Positions 1 to 11,695 of a DNA stretch of 64,000 nt are shown here, piece after piece. The number at the start of each line of letters is the position of its first letter. Within the stretch, counting starts at the first letter, position 1. The DNA is from Pleurodeles waltl. Its lineage: Eukaryota > Chordata > Amphibia > Caudata > Salamandridae. Under the pieces are notes generated by a model. It saw only the letters and a list, made by a program, of their open reading frames with translations. It did no database searches and was not told the DNA's origin. The stretch lies in NCBI RefSeq assembly GCF_031143425.1, contig NC_090447.1:133939106-134003105 (forward strand), written 5' to 3'. Both the position numbers and the translations under genes were made by a program.

Positions 1-1499
1 TACCTCTGGCTCCTGACTTAATGGGCTTCCGGCAAGTCGCGTACTCTAGATCAGGGTTGAGTGCATTGGCCCATTCTGTCAACACACCTCTCGCCTTCTC
101 ACCACCCCAGTAGGTCCAGGTCAGTTACCGCCATCACTCCAGTAGGCCATATGGACTAGTCACACAGTTTCCTCAGCGTTCCTCGCATTGGGGCCTCTCA
201 AGGCTCCCCAACGCGTGGTTCTGAACACAACACAGATGTCCTATGCAATCTGGCAGTCCACCAGACCCAGGGAGCTCACCCCGACCTCCTGTGAGGTCAG
301 TTGCAGGTTCGGCGGTCTTCCGCCAGCTCCATGCTAGCGGCCCCTCACCTCTCCTCCAGGCCTTCTGTGTGTGTTGCTTGCACTGATTTTTCATCTAGGA
401 GCTTCTTCTACTCTGAAATGAGTGCAAACTTCACTACACAGTGCACCAGAGGTTGCTGCTTCTTTCTGCCGCTTGGGTAGATTTTCTACTGGATTGGCAG
501 CTTTTTCAATGTGAACGGTCATGACCTACTGTGACCGCCTGTATTGAAAAATCTCTCAGGGAGGCATTCTAGTGTCTGAAAATCATGCTAGCAAATGAGA
601 ATCCTTTTTTGGGCTTGCAAACTCAGCGCTGGTGGGCTGTGCATGAGAAAAACCTCCACCACATGGTGGTTGGCAGAGTTTTGCTGGAACTTCCTGTTCA
701 GCTTGGGCAAAACTCTGGAGGAGCAACATTTTTTGCCCACCCCTAGTCTTTTTGAAGTCATCTAAAACAGGGCAAAAAATGCAATTTTGTTTACATACCA
801 TATAGGGGTTTGAGGCCTCCTGAATTTGGTGAAATCTAATGTTAGTGAGATGGGCTCTTTGTTCTTTAACATTTGAGCTTCAGTAGTGGTGCCCACCTTT
901 GCTTCTGTCAGGAAGTTTGTGGCAAGGAAAACAAATCTATCCTGGTATGCGTGTGGCATGCATTTGAGAAATGTGTAGTACCTTTCCCCATGTGTAGTTC
1001 TCTCAATGTATCTATCAAGTTTAGAAAAGCCATTTCACCAATGCTTTCCTCTTCATAGGAGAGTTAAGTTTCCAGGCACTATTTAACATTAAGTTTAAAG
1101 GATTTATGAAATATTTAGAGCTGCAGTTTGTGTTCCTTCTGATGCTAGAGAAAGGGCTCCTTTGACAATCTTAGTCTTGTGATAACTTTTCCCCTTAATT
1201 TTGATTACTGATTGCTGTCATAAACTCTTGTCTTACATCCCTTCATAAATGAAGGTCTTGTATATTAATACTAAACTTTTGCTTGGCTCATTGCACAGCA
1301 ATATTAAATGAGTCAAACAAAATTATGAAGCAGCAAACAGCTACCATTGAATTACATTTGAGGGGCAGCATCACAGAAATTCTGAAATTCCCACTCTCCC
1401 TTACATTATTTTCGTAAAACATCTCTAATCTTCAATGGTGCAGTCTCATGCTCTATAAATCTGGGTTACGCTAGTACAAAACCATAGTTCTGTGTAATA
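1..1499. other. No gene recognised; GC-mixed anonymous sequence
   Basis: The first 0.4 kb is relatively GC-rich and the rest AT-rich. Short open frames occur on both strands, but none shows a domain, codon bias or splice context. It may be an old transposon remnant that I cannot name. Confidence 0.5.
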
Positions 1500-2360
1500 G
1501 CGTGTCAGTTAGTGGAGACCAGTGGAGTATCGACTTGTGCTTTCTGTCCTTCCCACATCTTACACCATTCTCATCACGCTGTTGTTGTTGCCTAAATCAC
1601 TTGGCAGCCTCGGGGTCCTTCTGTGACAACTGCTTCCGCTCTCTTTTTATTTCCTGTCCTTGGTTAAGGGTTGACATGATACTGTGGATTCTTCAAGTTG
1701 AGAGACTCTCTTGCTTCTGCTGGGGTTCTAGCAATAATTTGTTAGTTGACCACGGCGAAGATCATGGGCACTGAGAAGTCACATATGTAGGGAATGTTCT
1801 CTTGATGTAGCCTGGCCATAACATCTCTGTACTCTCTGTGTTTCTCTAGTCAGCATGAGCAGAGAAATATCTTGGAATAAGGGTTTTGTCATCTCCAAAT
1901 TCAATTGTGTCTTTTCCTCTGGCTGCCAAAAGCACATCTTTCCTTTTATTGTGAAGACTTTCATGAATCCTTGTTAAGGTGCCAGGTGGCAATTTTTTTC
2001 ATTGTTGGTATGAAGAAAAGACTGAAAGAGATTCATCATGTATTAACTCTTCACCATCAGGGCCATCAAGGATGGATTGAAATAGATCTTGAATATAGTT
2101 TTCCTTTTCTGAAGTGCCTATTTCCTTCCCAGAGCCTCTGATTCAAACTTAATTCTGGAGAAAATTATTTTTGCCACCCTCCATCTTTTCTAGGATCACC
2201 TGTTGCTATGATTGCAGGCCAGTTTGTCTAGCTCATTCGCTTGTTGCACATGGCTTGTTTTCAGATGATCTATCTTTGTTTCAGCTTTTTGCAATGAATG
2301 ATCAAGGTCTATCATTGCTTTTGCAAAATTTGACTGCTTCACAGAAATGTTGTGTTTAAA
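1500..2360 (-). pseudogene. L1-type LINE ORF1-like remnant
   Basis: Read on the minus strand, about 2360 to 1740 gives fragments in several frames that resemble an L1 ORF1 RNA-binding protein. There is a heptad-like stretch rich in K, L and Q (coiled coil). After it come segments such as DVLLAARGKD and LFQDISLLM, matching the AAR...K and FQD-S landmarks of the ORF1 C-terminal domain, and a run containing NIPYICDF. Several frameshifts and stops break it. I infer an old 5' L1 fragment; no ORF2 follows it. The call rests on motif order only. Confidence 0.45.
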
Positions 2361-4120
2361 TTCTTGCAACAAAAAGTTTTATATTTTCTTTGATATACAT
2401 ACCGAAGGCTAACTTGTGTTTGTGTTTACCTATTGATTAAAGTAGATCCTTTATTCAAGTAAATATTGGCATTTTAGCACATGTGGTGTCCATGTCATCA
2501 GTCTATGGTGGTCATCCTGGGCTGTGCAGTGAACTACAAACCCTCAAAGTGTACCTTGAAATCCTGGAGAGCCAGGTGCTAATATATACAAAAATGGATG
2601 CACTGTGTACTGAGTTTAGTGTGCATACACAGTGAAATAAAACCCAAAAGCTAGTTTATCCGTTTAGGCAATGCTTGACTTTCCCATTGCAGGTCTACAT
2701 GTTATTCAAATGTTCATGCTACAGCTCTGCCTCAGTAAATACTAGAGAAATAACTCAAAGTTATGTTCACTCTAATTTCAAAATCATATTTAATTATAAA
2801 AAAAGATTCTTGAAAACTTTAGTGGCAATATAACCTTATAAAAATGTGCTCTCTGCTTCCTAAGCCAGAACTGGCTTAAAACCACTTCTGCCACACATCA
2901 CACCTCCAGTGCTGAATCTACTTTTCTGGCTAGGACAGTTACCATCCATGGCTCAGAAGGCAATGAATTGCCTCTGAGTCCAGAAAGGATGGGGTGGTGT
3001 TAACTACTGGCCACTTATCAGAGATTATCTGTTTTTAAAGTCAACAGAAACACTTGGCAAAACAAAGACCAGCCTTATTGTTTTTTTAGAGATGCCAAGG
3101 AGGACTTGTTATATTCATCCCATGATCTTTCTGGATAGTAAGAATCCTGAAACAGCAGGAGTGGTAACCAGTTTGAACCCTGTCACATGGGTGTAGAGTA
3201 CATCTAAATACAGAAGTGGCATGGGAGCTGAAGAGGCTTTCCACATTGCAGAAGGGTTATGCCATTTTGAAACAGATTTTTCTGGGCAATTTTAAAGTAG
3301 GGTGAAGAGGACATGCTGCTAAAAAATGTGGACACAGGGTGTAAAATTAGTTGGGATTGGGTAGGGAAAAATTCTCCAGCCACTAGCTAGTGGTGAGGAT
3401 CAGACTGGCACCTCATCGCCACATTCTCAGAGCATTCTAGGACCAGGGAAGATGGTTTCACAAGAAGAAGGCCCTGCTGATAGAAATACGACTTCTGCTG
3501 GAGGAAAAGAAATCAAGGATTCAATATCTGCATGACTCCTGTATTTTTCTGCCCTTCAGGCGCTCTAAATGTACTCCAAGAGTGAAGATGGCCTGTTTTG
3601 CCTGCTGGACTGTGCTGGACAGAGAAATGCTGCCTTGCGGCCCACCTTGAGGAACTAGGTGCTGAAGGACTCACCTGAAAGAACTTTCCTAGCAGTTGGA
3701 GAAAAGTGTGACTTAGTCATTTTTCCCGCCTCCAGAGGATTGTGTTAAGGGAGGTGGCAGTCAAGGCAGGCAAGAAAGTGAGGCTCATCACACATGGAGC
3801 TTTTTGCTGTACTGCAAAACTAGTGCAGCAGGACCTCACAGGAAAGATTTGTGGCCTTGTGGAGTCCTACCCAGTTATATCTCCCAGCCTTGCCTCACTG
3901 GAGATTTTGAGAACCAAAAAGCCTTGGATGGGCATTAGGCAGCAATTCTATTTGACCAGCAAAGCAACCTAAGTGGCTCCATGCTTTTGGCGGCAATACC
4001 AACAGCTTCAACCAGAGCTCAACAATAATGTATCTGACTTTAGGAGTCCCATGCTGGTTTCAATGTTGTACCTTGCCCTGCTGAAGGATTGTGACTTCTA
4101 CTTCTTTCTTTGATAGAGAA
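2361..4120. other. No gene recognised
   Basis: There is mixed-composition sequence with no convincing coding signal. A 76-codon open frame at 3742-3972 (+) has no recognisable motif and no initiation context. I see no tandem or inverted repeat of note. Confidence 0.5.
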
Positions 4121-4408
4121 GTAGGTAGGTAAGGGTTTATTGTTTAGTTACTTAAAACCATAACAAAGGTAAAAAGGAAGCAAAAACTTTTAAAAATACA
4201 TTTGTAATATTACTAGATCATCATTAGCTGTCAAAAGGATTTTGCGTGTTCTCCAATCATTGAATATGCACTCATTTTGAACGCGTTTTAAAACATAATG
4301 AGACATTTGCTACTTAAAACTTTGCTCACTCCATTGTGAATAGTGCGTCACTTGATACTGTTAGAGAACGATTCAAGCGGTGAAATGTGGACTGTCCTCT
4401 TGTGAGTC

Positions 4409-4672
4409 TCAGGGAGGATGGAGCTGATTTATTAAATGTTTCTTTTGAGTCACCAGTGATAGAAATTTCACTGCAAAGTTCAGCTGCAGGTCCCCAGGAG
4501 CAAAGCACGTCAGCACCACTTGTTTCCGTGTCCATATGCCTTTTTCGTTAAGTTTGTTCTTTAGTGAAGCTTTTCTTTCTAGTGCAAGATGGTTGCATGA
4601 GCAAAGGACATGTAGGAGATCTTCTGTGTCCTCACCACACATGTGGCAGAGTTGGTTACATCCCTCAGCCAA
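4409..4672 (-). pseudogene. LINE 1 C-terminal zinc-finger-like region
   Basis: An 87-codon minus-strand frame contains CHMCGEDTEDLLHVLCSC, a C-x2-C-x8-H-x4-C type motif like those found after the RT of several LINE clades. LINE 2 has a similar motif (CPCDMCTEQSQMHMFLFC) in the same place, which supports the two being relatives. Confidence 0.7.
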
Positions 4673-5205
4673 GAGACTGCATTTAAAGCAAGTGATAAGA
4701 GACCAGGACGATTGTTTAAAAATTGCTCCTTTGTTTGTCTCGAGAAACCCTGTCCTAGATATGACTGTGGTGCCAGAGACGTGTAGGTGGCAAAGTCATC
4801 CATGCATGAGAAGGATGCTTTGTCCTCCAGTAGTGACTGAAACCTAATTGATTTCCCAACTGCTTTCTTAAAGACGCTGTGTGGGGAATGGGGTCCTCCA
4901 GAGGTCGTTGAGCCCAGTCTTCTTAAGTGAATGGTCTAGGTAGATTCTGAACGGGGAGGTGTTCTTACGTTCAAGCTCTTTCCACAGATAGTAATTTAAA
5001 GAGTCCGGAGGGGCAGCGTGAGATTTGCTCCAGAAGTTTATATATGCGCCACGTCATGCCAGAGATTGATTCAGTAGGCCAAACTCCACTCTCAGTTAGG
5101 ACGGAGAAGTGAATCTGTGGATGTTAAAGATCATCTGATAAACTTTGCTCACTGCGTGGTTTAAGATATCTATATCCCTGCCGCTTTGTACTTCAATCCA
5201 GTATG

Positions 5206-6058
5206 TTATTGTGGGCAGGAGCTTGGCTTTAGTACTTTTAGAAGGTGGGTGTATGGGGGCCCATTCAGATTAGTTTTTAGTCTTTTTAAGGATAGTGCCA
5301 TAGTGAGGCTTTTTCCCATTAGGCTTTTCCTTTGTTGCACGAAGTTCCCTGATTTGTCAATAACGACTCCAAGATATTTATACTTGACTGTTTGAACAAG
5401 TTGTGTTTTACACCAAAACCATGCTCTTGAAAGTTCCTTAGATATGATTGACAATGTACATGTTTTTCCAAAGTTTGCTGTCAAGCTATTAGTGGCTGAG
5501 TAATGTTGAATAGCGTTTAATAGTCTCTGAAGGACTATTTCCGTATGACAGATCAATACGAGATCATCAGCGTACATGAGGCACAGTAGTTCCAGGTCCT
5601 CGATATTTGGGGGTGCAAATTTGTGAGGGTGAGTGAGCCTGCTAAGTCTGCTAAATATAGATCGAACAATGTGGGGGCCAAAACACAACCCTGTTTTAAG
5701 CCTTTGGTAGTAGGGATCTGCCTTGAAAGATGAGTGCCTGTACCAAAATTTATCTGGACCCAAGTGTCCGAATGAAGGGCTATTATCAGGTGTAGGAGTG
5801 TATATGGAAGCCCACATGTTTCAAGCTTCTTCCACAACAGATTCCTGTCCATGTGGTCAAATGCGACCTTGAAGTCAACAAAGCATAGCTGGAGCTGATG
5901 TTTCAGTGTTATAGTTTTGTCGATTAAGAGGGCAGTGGCTATGATGTTTGTGATGGTGCCAGTCTGTTTAGAAAATCCTGTTTGGATCATGGGGATTATT
6001 CCTTTTTCAGTAGTCCATGCAGGCAGATGATCCAGTAACAGACCTGCAAAGTACTTCG
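5206..6058 (-). pseudogene. LINE 1 reverse transcriptase core, frameshifted
   Basis: Minus-strand frames show LCFVDFKVAFDHMDRN (motif A with the first catalytic aspartate), GLKQGCVLAPTLFDLYL (motif B region) and LMYADDLVLI (motif C, Y-A-D-D intact). A thumb-like KYKYLGVVID follows. The first two are in one frame and YADD in another, with the shift near 5580, so the catalytic core is split. All three catalytic aspartates are present. Motif order and spacing make the RT assignment secure. Confidence 0.9.
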
Positions 6059-6961
6059 GCCCTGATTTATACTTTTTGGAGCAAAACTGCACCAACTCAG
6101 TTTTGCACCAAAAAGTTTAGCACCGGCTTGCACCATTTCTGTGCACCAGCCGAGCACCATATTTATGGAATGGTGCAAAGGGTAGACTAGCGGCAAAAAA
6201 AATTACTTTAGTCGGGTTGGGCTGGCAGTATGAAAGAACGAGTTTTTGCACCAAAAAATTATGTTAGACAGGTTAGAGTAAAACAAATTACTCTAACCTG
6301 CCTAGAGGTATTTCCTGGAACAAAACCATCCATACCACATGACTCCTGTCTTTGAAAAGACAGGAGTCATGCCCACCACCCCAATGGCCAGCACAAGGGA
6401 CTAGGGTCCCCTGGACATGGCCAATGCATCCAGTGCCATGTAGGGGAGGGCCATTTCAGGGCCCCCAATGGCGCTTTAAAAAATGAAACACAATTCTTAC
6501 CTGTACTTACCTGGGATGTGGTCCCCCATCCTCTGCTGTTCCTCTGGTGTGGGTGGGGGTGTCCCTGGGGCCTGGGGAGGGCATCTGTGGGCTTATTGCA
6601 TGGTGTTCCACCATGGAAATAGGCCCACAGGTCCCCTAACGCCTTCCCTGACCCAGGTATTAAATCATGGGGCAAAGCAAGCTTTGCACAATATTTTTAC
6701 CCCTCCTCCCTCTCGTGCACCTTTTTTGCATGGGAGTATAAATATGGCGTTAAGGCCATAGAGTCATTTTTTGCATGGGAACGCCTACCTTGCATCTCAT
6801 TAAGGCAAGATAGGTTTCCACTTCCAAAAAATGACTAACTCCATAAATTTGGCACTAGATGGGTCAAGCACCAAAGTATAAATATGGAGTTAGTTTTGCA
6901 CTGAATTAGAGTTTTTAAAAAAAGACCCTAATTTGGTGCAAAGAGATTATAAATATGCCCC
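6059..6961. mobile_element. Inverted-repeat DNA element inserted in LINE 1 RT
   Basis: This is about 0.9 kb of non-coding sequence between two halves of the LINE 1 RT. Its ends are imperfect inverted repeats: GGCCCTGATTTATAC at the left, and the complement of ATAAATATGCCCC at the right (GGGGCATATTTAT). Removing it brings the RT blocks together with only a small indel. An internal hairpin at about 6339-6370 (catgactcctgtctt and its complement) is nearly perfect. The target duplication is unclear. The ends match other MITEs of this window. Confidence 0.75.
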
Positions 6962-7717
6962 TTGGTGTCATTGTCAATTAAGGCAATCAGAAGATAGCTA
7001 TTGGGGGAGTGACCTGTCCCCGGTTTTGAAGATGGGGGAGATAATGGACTCTTCCAGGAGTGTGGAATAGTTCCTGTCAGACCTATTTCCAGGTAGAGAG
7101 GTTCGAAAATCTTTTCCCAGAAGGGTCTGTTATGCTTAAAAACTGCAGGTGGAAGTCTATTCGGGCCCGGGGTGCCTTCTCTCCTTCCCTTGGCTATCTG
7201 ATTTTTTATTGTAACCGAGTCTGTGAGTAGTGAAAGCGTGGTCTTTAGTGAGGGCCTGTGTGAGAGGAGAATTCCTGGAGAAGTCGTGCTTTGTGTGGCC
7301 ATGCTGAGTAATGTCTGGCCATTGAAGTGGACTCCAAGATGTTGGGCCCAGACAGCTTCTGGTATATGCAATGTAATGTCACCATGTAAGGTTGCATACT
7401 GTGCACCAGAAGCGTGCGCTGTTGTTGCTCCTTGCGTCCGAGTGTAGCCTGGCCCAGAAATCTTTGCTGTGATTCCTATTGATTGACCATTTTAGCTTGT
7501 CCAGTGACTGTTTGTGGTGCCTTAAGGTTGCCAGTAGGTCTAGATTGCCAGGGCTGTCACAGAGACGTCTTATACTGGAGTTAATTTTCCTCTTTGCGTC
7601 TTGTAGTGCTGACCTGTGGGCTTGTGCCAGGTGAGTTAAAGCTGAGGAAGGTGGCAGTCGCCTGTGGTGGTTGGCTCTGCAAAAGTTCAACTTAGCCTTG
7701 TTGTCAGATGTTCCCAT
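6962..7717 (-). pseudogene. LINE 1 endonuclease-RT linker and RT N-terminal part
   Basis: The minus strand carries a basic linker (7717-7379) followed by the start of the RT. GTPGPNRLPPAVFK corresponds to the G-P-D-G-I-P block, and SYLLIALIDNDTK matches the Y-R-P-I-S-L-L/N-x-x-x-K block. The reading stops abruptly at about 6962, where an inverted-repeat element begins. The RT resumes on the far side at about 6058. Confidence 0.8.
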
Positions 7718-7719
7718 TT

Positions 7720-8594
7720 CTACACTTCACTCTCGTTGTTTGTTTCTAATTCAAGTGCAAGATCCATTGCTGCTTCGGTGACAAGATTTATGTTTGCCCC
7801 CATTTGACACGTTTGCAGTTTGCGGTGAAGGTGGTAATATGTGCAATACTCCATTTTGGTTATCCCCAGGATGATGGCTAATTCCTGTGGGCAATGGTCG
7901 CTCTCACTCCTGTTGCCTAGATGGTAGGAAGCTACTTGTTTGAATAGTGGAAGAGTGACAAACGTGTAGTCAATTGTGGTAGAGGCTTTGGTAGAGAAAT
8001 ATGATGCTGCCGGAGGAGAGTCCTCAATAAACCTGCCATTCAGGGCTCTTAGCTGTAACAATTCTAAACCATTGAGCAATTACCTTCTGGTCTTTGTGGG
8101 ACGGCTGTGTTTGTTGGCCCCCTGTATAGGATGATCCCATGTGCTAGAGAGGGCAATTGTGGTTTTGTCTGTGGAGGATCCTAGTAGATGCAAAATAAGT
8201 CACCTGAGCCGATGATATCAGCCATATCGGCTATGCCACTGCTGCTTATATAATTCTTGCGTAGTACTACTAGATTGTTAGCGTCACTGGATTTAAGTTT
8301 GGGGTGGTGGTAGGTGCTTACGAGGACTATCTCTGCTGTGGGCACACTCGTCGTGGGGGCAATTGTCACAATATTGACAAAGGACCAGGTGGAGAGCAAA
8401 GGGGTGACTCTGACTGATAGTGCTAAAGAGACGTAAGTGGCCAGGCCACCTTGAAGGTGACCATACTTCGGCTTCCTGATTGCTGGTGTGAAGAAGCACA
8501 TATAGCCCTGCAAGTGGAATGGTTCCTCCAGCCAAGTTTCCTGCATTAGTATAATGTCAAAAGTGCTGATGTATTGGATGAAATCATGGTCCAA
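7720..8594 (-). pseudogene. LINE 1 APE-type endonuclease domain, broken
   Basis: Minus-strand frames show FDIILMQETWL, the N-terminal endonuclease block that contains the catalytic glutamate (QE). Further on comes TIDYTFVT and then SESDHCPQEL, matching the C-terminal I-D-Y/F and S-D-H blocks, with the catalytic histidine present. The two parts are in different frames and separated by stops near 8080-8180. The family normally nicks target DNA to prime reverse transcription. This copy cannot encode an intact enzyme. Confidence 0.82.
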
Positions 8595-9281
8595 AGCTCT
8601 AGAAAGAAGGCCATTTACATTCCTAGAACATAGGCAGAAGATGTCTTTTGATGAAGTGCTGCCCCCCTTTCTGTCTGAGGTTTGTCACTCTTGCCTATTG
8701 CAGTTGTTAATGGTTTTTGAAAAACACTTTAAGTCATTGTTGCTTAAAGAGAAATTGGCTGAGGTGAAGAATTTTTGGGGCCAAGATTCGCCCCTAACTG
8801 TAGTGGACGAACTTGGGGTCACAGGAGAGCAACCCGAGTGATCCTAAGTATGGAGCGTGTTTCCCTGCTCTGGGGGTCTGATTTAAAGGCAGGACCCAGG
8901 CTTTCTCCTAAAACTGATTGGACGATTAGTCCTGTCTTCCATGTGGCTGAGTAGCTTCAGGGGCAGTAGTGTTGGTTGGGTGGAGAAATTCTACTACTAG
9001 AAGATCAGTTGTATTCGGGCCGCACGTAGAGAGAATGTGTGAAAGAAGCCAGAGAATGTTCCCACTTTTAAGAAATCGACAGTTCCCCTGGATTTGTAGT
9101 GAGGATGAAAAATGAATGTGTTGGTGGTTGAGGGGTCTGGTCGAGTGTTGAATATCTGCAGTGGATTCCCTGAAGGGGACCCCCCTCCCTGATTCCAGCA
9201 GTTGTTGGACCTATTGGTTGTAAAATACCTCACTTGTAAATGATGTATGGGGCTAGGAGGTATAATAGTCGCTCCCTGTTC

Positions 9282-9679
9282 TTATGGAGGAAGGGCCATT
9301 AACTGGGCAGGGAAGGGAATGGAGGAAGTTGCTTGTGTGGGATAACTATAACTTCCGGTAGTTTGAGCCACAGCGGTACGCGGGAGCTGCTGTGATTGCC
9401 ATGCCCCGGATTTGCCCACCCCTTCTGCTGGCCAGAGGGGGTCATTTTTGGCTGCGTTCCTCTGCTTGGTAGCCAAATTTGAGGATGGGTTATCAGAGAT
9501 TGTAACTGGAGCAGGTGACCCTGGAGACATGGCTTATTGGAGTCCCAAATGTCAGTAATTGTTAGTTTAGGGTCCGCTGCCAGGTTCTCCTTGTTCCCTA
9601 CATGTCCCTTCTTGTGGCCTTCCCTCGGCTGAGTGCATCTCCGCTTGGCATTGGGTTTCCACATGACATTGCCGTCCAC
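9282..9679 (-). pseudogene. Possible ORF1 of LINE 1 (proline-rich)
   Basis: Two overlapping minus-strand frames (about 80 and 126 codons) rich in P, S, Q and K lie just upstream of the endonuclease of LINE 1, where an ORF1 would be expected. No RNA-binding or zinc-knuckle motif is visible, so the assignment is by position only. Confidence 0.3.
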
Positions 9680-9870
9680 AGGACAGCCAATTGGGAGCTG
9701 GTTCCTTAGAAGTTGGAGTGTGGTTACTGTTAAAGTGAGGTTGAAAGGGGTTGCTGTTGCAAGAGATACTTGGTTGGGACCATTTGTCCTGTCATCACTT
9801 CTTGTTCCCAGACCGATGATCGTAGTCTCGGTTACACTAAAATTTCACCTAGGTCACGGATAACCACTAA

Positions 9871-10566
9871 CTGTTTTTAAATGACTTTTTACTTTTTCTT
9901 AAAATGTTACAAATTTGGATTTCTGGTTTCCCCTATCTGATATTGATGATTTTAGTGTCTTCTGTTTGTTTTTTGCTAATTTGGTTTGGGGCTTACCTTG
10001 AGCTGTTTCGTAGTCTTTAAATGTTTTGGTGCTGCTTGACACAAATTTCTCAGAGATTCCTGTGAACTGTGTTTAGGCCTAGACAGATTGGATTTGTTAA
10101 GCTGGTAATGGTCACCCTCTTCCCAATTTTTTACAATAACCATTGTACATAATATACAGAATAATGTATACACCAGTGGCTGTTTTATTAATGTATGTGC
10201 TGGTTCAGAGCAGAGCACCTATTGTTATGGCATTGCCTTATCTAAATTGCATATTAACTCTGAACTTCTGAGAGTTAGTGAGTGAGCCTCAAATAGCACA
10301 TGTAGGAAACTGTGTGTACTAGTTGGCCCTACTTAGTGGAGGAGCCATGACTCAAGAGAGATGAAGCCTTGATTGGTTATCTTGCCCCTCCTCTCCCTCA
10401 ACAATAAAAATAGATAATACTTTTCTCAATGTGGATTAGCATACATGGTGTATGCCATATTATTTTGTCATCTGTAGTAGGCAAAAGAATGACATTTAAA
10501 ATTAGCATGGGTACAAGTGGTAATTTCATGCCTCACAATAGAATCACTCTGAGTAGGTTGAGTTAC
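9871..10566. other. No gene recognised between LINE 1 and the TG...CA element
   Basis: AT-rich sequence with only short frames. It may include unrecognised 5' sequence of LINE 1. No repeat structure was seen. Confidence 0.4.
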
Positions 10567-11695
10567 TGTTAGGCCAGACAGCCATAGTGCAGTCTTCCCC
10601 CAACTTTTTGTCTGTCTCCCGCCATCTTTTTACCCTGTTTTGCTGGCTTTAGGACTCTGTGCACTTTACCACTGCTGCTTAAGGACTGGTACTCTGCTGG
10701 ATTTCTGCCTTACTGGACTCTTGCCTTGATGAGCTGCTCTGCTGCCTGCTTTTCCCTTGCCTAGGTGAGAAAGACTGGACCTGCATCATTTGAACTCAGA
10801 GTGACTCCAAGGGCTTGCTGGCTTGCCTCCTGTTCTTCTGAAGTCTCAGGGACGAAAAAGACTTCCAACAATCCTGATACAGCTTGTGGGGTCTGGCAAT
10901 TTTGAGCCCAGTCTGTCAAGTGGTGCCAACTCAGTCCAGGGACCTTGGAAGTGGGCTCTCTGGCTGTTCCGGCACAGAACCACACATCGACCTTGTTGCG
11001 CCAATCATATCCAACACATCACCTTTGCCATTGATGCATCACTACCGCATCGCTGCCATGATCAAGGGCACCACATCCTCATCAATGACAATGCATCACT
11101 ACTGCAAAGATCGGAGCACCGCATTGCTGTGACCTGGAATTAATGCATTGCGTCCATCTTCCGGACAATGACGGCGCATTGCATCCACTACTTTCCTCAA
11201 CATTGTTGTTCAGATCGGAACCAACCCATCTCAAGGACCAAGGTAACTTTGCTCAGTGGACCCTACATGGATCCTGTAACCAGCCTGCACTCCATCACGG
11301 TCATCCTCAGTTTTAGACTTTGGCTCAGTCTAGCTCTATCAGACAGCCACATTAGAACTTCATGGTACTAAGCACTACAATTCATTTAAAATACATATCT
11401 TGACTTCTACTTATTGGATCTTTGACGTTGTGGTCTTGTTTTACTCATAAAAGTATTCTTTATTCCTCTAAACTGGTGGTGTCCTTTTTGTGGTGTTTTC
11501 ACTGTGTTGCTTTTTAAGAGTTGCACAGATAATTTGCACATTGCCTCTTAAGTTAAGCCTGACTCTTCTTTGCCAAGCTACCAGAGGGTGAGCTCAGAGT
11601 AATTTAGGTCGTGTAGTGACTTACCCTGACTAGGATTGTGCTCCCTGCTTGAAGAGGGTGCACACCTTTGCCAACTAGAGACTCGATTTCTAACA
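10567..11695 (+). mobile_element. LTR-like TG...CA element, copy 1, with perfect GTTAC duplication
   Basis: The element begins TGTTAGGCC and ends TTTCTAACA, with identical 5-bp flanks GTTAC at 10562-10566 and 11696-11700. TG...CA ends plus a 5-bp duplication are the signature of an LTR, so this is probably a solo LTR. At 1,129 bp it is about half the length of copies 2 and 3, so it is internally deleted or a shorter subfamily. It shares a CCCCAACTTTTTG block near the start, a 'gcactttaccactgct' block and a terminal 'ccctgact...ccaac' block with the others. It has no coding content. Confidence 0.85.

Larger units (their letters stand above)
4121..9870 (-). mobile_element. Non-LTR retrotransposon (LINE 1) with endonuclease, RT and C-terminal zinc motif
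   Basis: On the minus strand the element runs from a possible ORF1 (about 9680-9280) through an APE-type endonuclease (about 8600-7720), a linker, a reverse transcriptase (about 7370-5200) and a C-terminal Cys-His motif (about 4640). It ends at a short GTAG/GTAGGT tail at 4121-4133, which reads as a CTAC microsatellite tail in element sense. Frameshifts and stops divide each domain, so it is dead. The RT is interrupted by a separate 0.9 kb element at about 6059-6961. The 5' end is uncertain. A second, related LINE lies at 44.4-48.1 kb in the same orientation. I leave the clade open, since a C-terminal zinc motif and short tandem tail occur in several LINE clades. Confidence 0.85.
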
